Source: Brachionus manjavacas (taxonomy: Eukaryota; Rotifera; Eurotatoria; Ploima; Brachionidae). Taken from it: a DNA stretch of 64,000 bases. Below, in pieces: positions 55,904-64,000 of the stretch; the first letter of the stretch is position 1, and each line of letters begins with the position of its first letter. A program made the translations under genes and the position numbers. The notes under the pieces were generated by a model, which was given only the letters and a program-made list of their open reading frames with translations, was not told where the DNA came from and did no database searches. The DNA lies in contig JAHQIY010000005.1 in NCBI GenBank assembly GCA_019054805.1, positions 1,347,501 through 1,411,500 on the forward strand, in the 5' to 3' direction.

Positions 55904-58900
55904 ATGAGTGAGAATGAGGTTTTAGTTGAAACAATTAAATTTGATGAAGATCGAAATCAGGAATTTTTGTATAAAATGTTCGACTTTAAATAAAATTTTT
56001 TGTTGCTAAATTAAATTAAATTTTAAAAGTCCAATCAAAGCAGATCACACTTTAGATTTGGATCAATATGACAATTTATCAGCAACGTTGGCTTACTTGG
56101 ATAAAAACTATTTTAGCAATATATGGAAAGCAACTAAAGATAACTGTTATCCTCGAAAAACTCAATACATTACCACGGTAAGTTTTCTCAAAAATTAGTT
56201 TTTTTAATAAATCTGAAAAAGTACAAGTCAAAGCCATGACTTTCGCTTCTGAGCCAGAGTTGACTTGTTGCTTTTAAACAAGTATGGAAAAAGGTCATAT
56301 TTACAAAGAAATTTTTTTAGTTAATTAAAGTATTTTTTATCTTGCTAAAAATATGAACAATTTCTTAAGCTCTTAAAATAATACCTTAACCATTTGGTAC
56401 TTATAAAAAGATATAAATTTCCATAACAATAAAATAGGCTGCGGCGCTGAAGTTTGGAACAATAATTGTAGAAATATATATTTAATTGAATCACAATTAT
56501 TTTAATTATTGACATTTATTAAAAAAAATTATTTTTTAGCATTTAAAAAAAAATTGTTAAGTATAAACAAGAAATAAAATAAATAAATTTTTTTATTTAT
56601 AGAACAGATGAAATATTTATAGAAACAGTATTTGTTTCCTACCCAAAACTTTATTTTGATTTTAATGCTAAAAATTTTTAAATTCATTTTTTAATTTCTA
56701 AAATATTTTGCTTTGCCTTAACTTTTTTGCTCCAAACTTCACAGACAATGAAATGGGTATTTCTCTTTTATCAATTTTCATCCTTTTGTGATATTTTGCG
56801 TTTAAAGTATCTCTTATCGTAAAATAAAGTCTTTGAGTAGGAAACTTATTTTATTGTTGTTTATCTTCATAACAGGAGCGTAGCCAAAAGGCAGCTGAAA
56901 GGATTGGCAAACCCTGTTTAAAATCCATAAGGGTTTTTTTTGGTAAATTGCTAAAGAAAGGACATACTAATATTATTTCAAGTAGTTTTCAACTTAAAGT
57001 TGATTTTATAAAGTCTTTTGGATGTTTGTTCACCAAAAATAAATATTTAATGAAATTTTGTTGATGTCTTATAATAAACAAGACGAGCTGGTATTTGTTT
57101 AAATGAATGTACGAAAGATCTAGCAGAAAGCTCATCATAGAATAATTTTAAAAAAATTCTTTTTTATTACATTATTTTATAAAACTATCAAGTATTATTA
57201 AAGGAGGTGAATTCGCTAACATTATATAAATCAATTAAAATTTATTGTAATAAAATGCAGATAGCAATCTTTTCTCTTATGAAAAGTATTGGTGACTATT
57301 CATGTGGTCATGCGACCGTTCAAAAACTTTTTGAACTAAGACAACAGCCATCTAAATGGATTTAGCTGGTCCAGTCTAAATTAATCGGACGGTCTTATTT
57401 TGAGTCCAAAATGGGTTAAAATTTTCAATTAAATTAAAAATTTTTTTTATGAATTTAAATAAATCGAAAATATTTAAAGCTGAAGGCATAGTTCCCCCTA
57501 AAAATTAATTTTCATTAAAAAAAATTAAAAAAACTCATTTTAATTGATAAAATTCACTTTCGTTTTCACTGTTTTTCGGGGTTGAAGGCTATTAACCAAA
57601 AAAAAACTTAAAAAATTTAATTTAAAAAAGCTAATCAACTTCAATTTTTAATTGTAATTAAATTTCTTTAAGATAAAAATATTTATTCCTTTTATTTTTA
57701 TAGAATTTAAAGTATAATAAAAAATATTCACCGTAGACACTAGTGTTGGGCGCCGGCCAGCTGACTGGTCCAAAAAAAAATTTGACCGCAGTCGGACCAC
57801 TGAAACGGCCGGCCATAAAAACGGCCATGGACCGCCATTTGGACCAGTCGTTTCAGTGGTCCGGCTGCGGTCAAATTTTTTTTTTAAGAAAAAAAAAAAC
57901 TCTTATTTTTTTTGGAAATTAAAAAAAAATTTTATTCTGGCCGTATTTTGGATCGGAAATTTTGGATGCCGGCTGGTTCAAAAAGCGACCGGTCCAAATG
58001 GCGGTCCATGGCCGTTTTTATGACCGGCCGTATTTTAATGGCCGGACAGGTGGCCGCCAGATCTGGACCGCAAGTTGGCCGGTCAAAATTGACCGTTTGC
58101 CAACACTGGTAGACACACCATAATCCAGCGCTTTCACTTTGTATAAATGAATTTTTGAAAAAAATTTTAAATTTTTCGAAGCATATCATAAGCTTTTTTT
58201 TTTAATGTATCAACAATTGGCCTTTACTATTTTTATCACTAATTTGATAAAACGATTTTATAGATAAAGACTTTTTAAATATACAAATCTTTATCGATTT
58301 AAAAATAATTTCTAAGTCCGAAAAAAATTTAAAATATCTTATAATGACTTCTAAATTCCGATCGACGCCTTTTATTTATTTTTTGGTCTATAGCAATTGC
58401 TTGAATGTCTTGAGTGTTCATTCTGTCAATTAAACCACTATCAGGTTCACTTTCAAAATCAAGCATTTTAGAATTTATTGAAAAATTTCTATTCCAATTT
58501 TGGAAAAAATTCTTATATCAAAAAAAGTTTTTTTATATGAAAAAGTTTGTTTATCTATAGAAATTTATTTTAAAATTCATCTAGCATTTTTATAAAGTAA
58601 ACTTATTTAAGTGATAAAAAAAGTAATTTTACCTACAAAAACGATTTACAGTCTCAATAACTTTGATTAATCGGGTCAAAAATTTAACAGAGCAAAATTT
58701 TCTAAAAGTTACAGCTCAAAAATTAATTTAATGTAACAAAAATTTCTCATATTGTCAACGATTTTTTCATAATAAACTAATAATTTTATTTTTGAAAATT
58801 TTTTTATAATTTGATTTATTAAAATTTAATTGTTGAATTTTGAAAAAAGGATTTAAAAACAGCGGCACTGGGTCTAATTTACAGCCTTTACGGACCATCT

Positions 58901-61900
58901 TATTTGAACAATGAAAAGCTCGAAATAAGTTCTCATCTAGTCGATCTTAGAAACTTTCATATTGAAAAAGGTGAAATAAAACTGCAATATTCTCTTAAAA
59001 AATTGTTCAATCTTCACGACATTTTGCTCTACAGTCCACGAACCTTAGATTCACATGAAAAGACTCTTTTTATTCTATATCAATTGATTAAATTCACCAA
59101 AAAAATTAATAGTCTAAATCTTAACATAAACGAATTGAAACTGAGTGATATTTACATCGATCAGAACTACTGGCTTCGGCTAAAACTACCCATTGAATCC
59201 ATCTTGAACCTGTACAAAACTGAAAATAAACAGCAAATAGTCAGTCTTGTTGAAGAATCATTTTTTATTACCAATCAATTGGAGGAAGTTTATGATTCAT
59301 ATAAACACCTGACTCACCAAGACTTGGCCAACATTACCCAAAATTGGTGCTTTAACAAATTAGACAACTTTAACTATCTTCTAATGCTGAATTGTATAGC
59401 TGGTAAAAAATTCAACTGTCCATACAATCATCCCATATTTCCTTGGATCACTGACTTCACTTCCAGAACTGGCAATTTGCGCGATTTATCCCAGTCAAAA
59501 TTTCGGCTAAATAAAGGTGATGCTCATTTGGATTTGACTTACCAAGCTAGTTTCTGTACAGGAGGGTATCATTTGACTGAATTTTTGTCCGAAATTTCAT
59601 ATTTTGTCTACAAGTCACGGATAACTGACAAAAATACTCTATGTAAGCACGTCAGGCGCACTTGGGTTCCGAATGAGTATCCGGCATCGGTGAACAGATT
59701 GTACATGTGGACACCTGAGGAGTGCATACCAGAGTTTTATTATGATATAAACATCTTCAAGTCAATTCATGAAGACATGCCCGATCTAAAGTTGCCAGAG
59801 TGGGCTGAATCGCCCGAACATTTCATCAAAGTAAATCGCAAACTACTCGAGTCAGAACCGGTTTCTAAAAATCTGCACCACTGGATTGACTTGGTATTTG
59901 GCTTTAAATTGAGTGGAGATGCGGCTGTAGAGGCCAAAAATGTGTGTCTGCCATTGATTGACATAAATCAAGGTATGAAAACACATGGTATAGTTCAGCT
60001 TTTCAATGTACCACATCCGGTCAGATCAATAAACAAGACATACCATTCAGAACAACCACCGTTTGTAAGAAACAAGTATCGGTGCAATGAAGTCGAAGTT
60101 AAATCAAGACTTCAATCGGTAAATTCTGAGTCGGATTTTAGGAAAAAGTATTAGAGCAAATTGATGTAAAATATGATTAGATTTTAAATTTTTTATTAGG
60201 CTTAGTGTCAAAAATGAAGAGTTAAATAATTCTGTAATTTATTTGCCAGAAGATTTCAATCCATTGGAAAGACTGGAGCAGATTGAATCAATGCTCAAAT
60301 TTGTGAATAAAGCTTACCATTGTTTGCCAGATGGTGATGACAAAAGTGAATCACACAATGATGTTACATTCGAACAATTGGTTTTCAACGACTTGAAATG
60401 TTTGGGATGTATTCTGTGTGAAATTATTATGTTTAACAAACTCAAATGTTTGCCTCAGCAGAATTCCCTAGAAACGCGATATATTTTCATTTGCAAAACA
60501 ATTCTTCAAGAGCCGCACATCATAACAGGGTATTTTCTTATTTATTTTTGGTAACAATTGTTCCAATTTTGAGCCGACTTTTTTCCTCAATGAAAAATTA
60601 AAATAATTTGAAGATTTCAAATAATCAAAATATGAGCAAGATTCTACAAGATTCTATTATGTGTAGAGTCAGACCTGGTCAATTCTGGCTCATCGGTTTC
60701 GCATTAAGTTTTGCGACTTATACCGTAAACAGGGATTTAAAAAAAAATCTATTTTTTCCGAATTAATAAGTTAGGAAGTTTATTTCAAAATAAAGTCAAA
60801 TCAGTATTTATATGCAAATACAAAAATTAACTAAAAGTAAAAAAGAGTCTAAAGAAAAACAAAATTATTAAAATAGTGACACCTTGAAATGTTTTGACTC
60901 AAAAAATTTAGATGAATTCTGAAAGGATGTTTAAACTTTTCTTGAGTCATTACATTATCATCTTCAACCACCATGTTACGTCTATCTGTAACCATGTTGA
61001 GGAATTCTGAACAAGTTAGTTCTTTTAGGAGTTGCTATTTTTTATTTACTTTCATTGTATTTTGAAAAAAAAAAAAATCGTCTAGTTTCTTTTAAAAAAT
61101 CGGTGATCCGAAAATTACATGTCCTAATGGAAATTCCGGATTAACCAGGTTTGATTGTAAAATTTAAAAACTAAGCATTAAGTTTTCAATTCCAGTCCAA
61201 AAATGAATTAAAATAAACAAAAACTAAATAATTTCAACTTGTTAAGTAAATTTTTTTTGTGCAAAATAGTATTTTTATTTTTTCAACAAAAGTAATTTTT
61301 TTCAACAAAAAGTAATTATATAAAACAGAATAATAAAAGGTAAACTAATTAATTTCAACATGGAGGTAATATTTTCTCATAGATAAATAAAATAAAAAAC
61401 TATTTTATGAAAAATTAAAAAAAAAGCTTGCAATAATCAGAATAAGAGCAGAATTACTTAATGCTATTAACCTGTAGTGAACGATGAGGAACACTTTAGA
61501 CTAGATTTGAAAATATCGTATCTTTTTTTTAACTGATTGACAGTTGAAGCTTAAATGACTTCCGGTGTTAAAACATTCCATTCTTTAATAACTTTATGAG
61601 TGAAGAAGTTGGCCCTTTGAAAGTAGTTGGTTGAAGCTTGACTTGAGATTCTTCTAATGTGCTCTTTGATTCTTTAATTGCTTTATTGAGTTTGAGGAAT
61701 TGAACCATGTCGCTTTATAAACGAAGCTCTAAAAACTAATTGTAAAATTTCTTCAATAAATTGTTTAATCTTTATAATTTTCTGAATTTCCTGATTTTTT
61801 TTTTAATTTTAAATGAACAATTACTTTATTAGATGAATTAATTAAATTCTAATTTTTGAACTAGCTCTTTGAATACTGGTCATGGCTTTACGGTAATAAA

Positions 61901-64000
61901 TTACAATTTTTTGATTCAAAAAAAGGAAAAAATTTAATAGGAAGAATTGGAATGGCCTAATCTCAAAGCCTCTACAAATATTGATCCTTTTAAGAATAAA
62001 AAAAGTACAGAGAATTTTACCTTTCTTGATTTAAGCTAAAATATTTATAAATTTAGCCATATTTAGGCCTAAATTAAAGATTAAAAAAATTTAACTAATT
62101 TATATAAAATATTTTGAAAAGCAAAATATTTTAAAATAAAATTTAATTCTTAATTCTAACTGAAAATTATTAAATTTTTACAATAAAGGCCTTTTCAACC
62201 TTTTATACTGAGCGTTCTAAAACCATTCAATGATTTAGCACTATCGGATTCAAAATATTCGAAAATTTTCAAAACTAAATCACAAAAACAAACCTATTAC
62301 ATGGAAAATATTATTAAGTACCAAACACATAATGTCACTGTATCTACATTACTCAATTGCCATTTAACTGTACTTCCATTCAAGCTTTTTTTTGAAAATT
62401 TATACAAATTTAACGAAATAGCCTATAAATTGGACTATTTAATAGACGAATATGAGCACTTGGAAAAAGCGTATATTCTTAAACAGCTAAATTTGGTAAT
62501 CAGACAAACTGGTTTATTAAATATGAACCGAAACGTCGAAGACTTGACTTTTTACTCATCAGATGAGACGTCTTCCATGGATCAATCAATCAGCATTGAC
62601 CAATTACATGAGCAAAAATTTTACTTGGCCCTTCTCTATTTACCAAAACTAATTTTCGACATGAGCGACCCAAAAAAGAATTTTTTGTCCCAGTCTATCT
62701 GCGTGGGAAACGAGTCCTATGAATTGATTATTCAATATTTAATCAATCTATTCGAAAATCCCAACACTTGTGTCAACTCTTTCTTGTTCTTGTTCAGCAA
62801 ACTAACAAAATTTTTATCCAAAAATGAGATCCAAAAAAAATTTCTTCCAATTTTGCTTTCAGTTCTTAACATTGTTGACTTGAGCGAAACGATGGGTATT
62901 GATTTTCGCCGTGATGACGACAAAATTAAATTCTGCAAACTGTTTGATTATACTTTTATAAATGAGCTGAGAATAATTTTCGGTTTGGATGTTTTTTTGG
63001 GCCAAATATTTCCATTTTTGATCGAGGCGATTTCCGGCTTTAAAGATTTCGATTTCGACTCATCCTCGACAAAATTGGACAATATATCCACAATAGCGTT
63101 CAATTGTTTTCAAAGGGTTATAACAACCCTTGGACCTGTTCTAACTTGCAAATTTTGTTGCAACGATCTTTTTAAAATGCTTGCCATTTGTTACATGAAC
63201 CAAAAATGTCTCATTCGAATAGAAAACTGTGACAACCCGTTAAACAGTTGTCACCCGATTGAAGGAGACCGCTTTGCCAATTTGATACTGGAATCTCTCA
63301 AGACTGTGGCTATGTTTTATGGAGAGCAAGTCATTGTGGTACAATATCTACCTTATGTATCAAACACTGTAAGAAATTCTATTTTTTATTAAAAATTTTT
63401 TAAATAATTTTTTTGAAAAATTCAAAATCTGAACATTTAAATTTAAATTTTAAATATTCAAAAAACATCATTATAAAAAGTTTTAAAACTATTTTTTAAT
63501 TAAGATTTTGAAAAAAGTTTATTTAATTTAAACCTTAATTTAAAAAAAATATATTCTTTGTCTTATATCAGTACAATATGATACTCTTTTGAGGATAGAA
63601 TAAAAAAAAGGTACATGTAATTTTTTTTATGAATACATTTTCATATTTTAATATTTTCTAATTAATTTTTGAACAATATTTCAGAAAATTTCTATTTTAG
63701 ATTCCAAAAGACACTTTGAATTTTTAGATTAATTTCTGATGCTCAATGATCAGATCAAATAGTAATTTTTAAATATATTGTCATTTCTTCAATATAATTA
63801 ATGCAAAGATATATTTTTGTATTTAACATACTACGCTAACATGCTTTTTTGCATACTTTTGTAGATATAACAAAGTATGGCAAGTTTTTTTTTCTATTTT
63901 ACATTTTTAGAAATAATTGCGTAATTAAATTTCAAATTTTAACATGCTTAAGCATTGAGTTTAAATTAAACAACGTAATTTCAAAATTTCAATAAAGTTA
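55904..64000 (+). CDS. WDR81: WDR81 (BEACH-domain protein), 5' part, truncated by window end
   Basis: WDR81 with WDR91 restrains endosomal PI3-kinase and also acts in autophagic clearance of protein aggregates. Exons seen: 55904-55968, 56030-56177, 58850-60147, 60200-60529, 62189-63368, in phase. Exon 2 matches the family block LAYLDKNYFSNIWK. Exon 3 contains the BEACH domain (roughly residues 215-465): PWITDFTSRTGNLRDLSQSK with FRLNKGD, NEYPASVNRLYMWTPEECIP, EFYYDINIFKSIHEDMPDL, and KNLHHWIDLVFGFKLSGDAA. Exon 4 has LPEDFNPLERLEQIE. Exon 5 ends YGEQVIVVQYLPYVSNT, a block near the C-terminal WD40 region, followed by donor gtaaga at 63,369. The WD40 exons lie beyond the window. Exon 1 (65 nt, donor gtataa) is the least certain. 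Introns 2 (2.7 kb) and 4 (1.7 kb) carry mobile elements. Confidence 0.93.
57741..58108. mobile_element. GC-rich palindromic hAT-type MITE in WDR81 intron 2
   Basis: A 368-bp island much richer in G+C than the surroundings. The ends TAGTGTTGG and CCAACACTG are inverted, and the exact 8-bp duplication GTAGACAC flanks them (57,733-57,740 and 58,109-58,116), which fits hAT. Inside, AAATTTGACCGCAGTCGGAC with CACTGAAACG is inverted at about 57,848-57,885. A block GCCATAAAAACGGCCATGGA with CCGCCATTTGGACC (57,820-57,854) is inverted at about 57,985-58,025. It can therefore fold in two mutually exclusive ways. GGCC and CCGG words dominate. No coding. Confidence 0.85.
60666..61157. mobile_element. Pogo/Tigger-like MITE in WDR81 intron 4
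   Basis: The left end GAGTCAGACCTGGTCAATTC and the right end GGATTAACCAGGTTTGATTG are inverted over about 20 bp with several mismatches. TA flanks both sides (60,664-60,665 and 61,158-61,159). The CAGTCAAACCT-type terminus resembles pogo-group elements. A minus-strand stretch near 60,930-61,030 reads like TCSEFLNMVTDRRNMVVEDD, which may be a transposase tail. The length is 492 bp; non-autonomous. Confidence 0.6.
61450..61720 (-). pseudogene. LINE RT C-terminal fragment in WDR81 intron 4
   Basis: On the minus strand it reads, with stops, a run like IKEHIRRISSQASTNYFQRA, then NFFTHKVIKEWNVLTPEVI and TVNQLKKRYDIF. This is the conserved end of CR1/L2-type LINE ORFs (...FF..RV...WN.LP..V..A.....FK..LD). 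Only this tail survives. It is antisense to WDR81. Confidence 0.72.
63369..63877 (+). other. WDR81 intron 5, beginning
   Basis: Non-coding A+T-rich sequence after donor gtaaga. No further exon is recognisable before the window ends. Confidence 0.5.
63878..64000 (+). repeat. Core of the mariner-type MITE, partial copy
   Basis: About 120 bp matches 28,774-28,897 in the same orientation, starting TGGCAAGTTTTTTTTTCTAT and including ATTGCGTAATTA and AACAACGTAATTT. The terminal repeats are not visible to the left, and the right end is cut by the window edge. Confidence 0.65.

Noticed and set aside
57912..58189. Overlapping open frames on both strands (66 and 85 codons)
   Set aside because: They lie in the GC-rich palindromic MITE, where stops are rare by composition; there is no protein-like pattern.

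Overview
This is eukaryotic, metazoan nuclear DNA, very rich in A+T, with no bacterial, organellar, CRISPR or rRNA content. GT-AG introns interrupt most conserved genes, and the gene set (UTP20, TDP1, WDR81, a STEAP metalloreductase, an ankyrin/SOCS-box protein and a 7TM receptor with an LRR-like ectodomain) is animal. The strong A+T bias, introns of about 48-62 nt, splice acceptors placed directly before start codons, and the style of the LINEs and orphan receptor suggest a monogonont rotifer such as Brachionus. That placement is an inference of moderate confidence; no marker gene here proves it.

Layout. Bases 1-23,600 are a mobile-element graveyard. Copies of at least three LINE families (family 1: 272-570, 3130-4460 minus, 5555-8205, 9546-9895, 10040-13052, 13460-13597, 16335-18720; family 2: 2310-2680, 19745-22440; family 3: 6245-7690) are interrupted by MITEs, a FLYWCH/MULE transposase fragment and each other. 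No intact reading frame of a mobile element survives. Bases 23,682-43,006 are one complete UTP20 gene on the minus strand. I reconstructed 11 exons with consistent phases (8166 nt, 2721 aa). Its 4.1-kb intron 5 contains a complete intronless ankyrin-repeat/SOCS-box gene on the opposite strand (36,284-37,984). Bases 44,950-51,183 hold two intronless membrane-protein genes on the plus strand: a STEAP-family ferric/cupric reductase and an LRR-ectodomain 7TM receptor. Bases 53,003-64,000 hold TDP1 (5 exons, N-terminal PBZ zinc finger), followed 179 bp later on the same strand by WDR81 (first five exons; the gene runs off the window).

Functionally these are mostly unrelated housekeeping genes: ribosome small-subunit assembly (UTP20), repair of topoisomerase-linked DNA breaks (TDP1), endosomal phosphoinositide/autophagy control (WDR81) and metal reduction (STEAP), plus two probable lineage-shaped signalling genes (ASB-like, LRR-7TM). 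Intron size is bimodal: introns are about 50-60 nt unless they carry a mobile element or, in one case, a nested gene.

The most interesting non-gene signals are: a three-level nested insertion with a 9-bp target duplication; a GC-rich, multiply palindromic hAT-type MITE with an 8-bp duplication; a hAT remnant and a mariner-type MITE with clean duplications; and a two-copy ~150-bp conserved element (4937-5087 and 25962-26108) that I cannot assign to any class.
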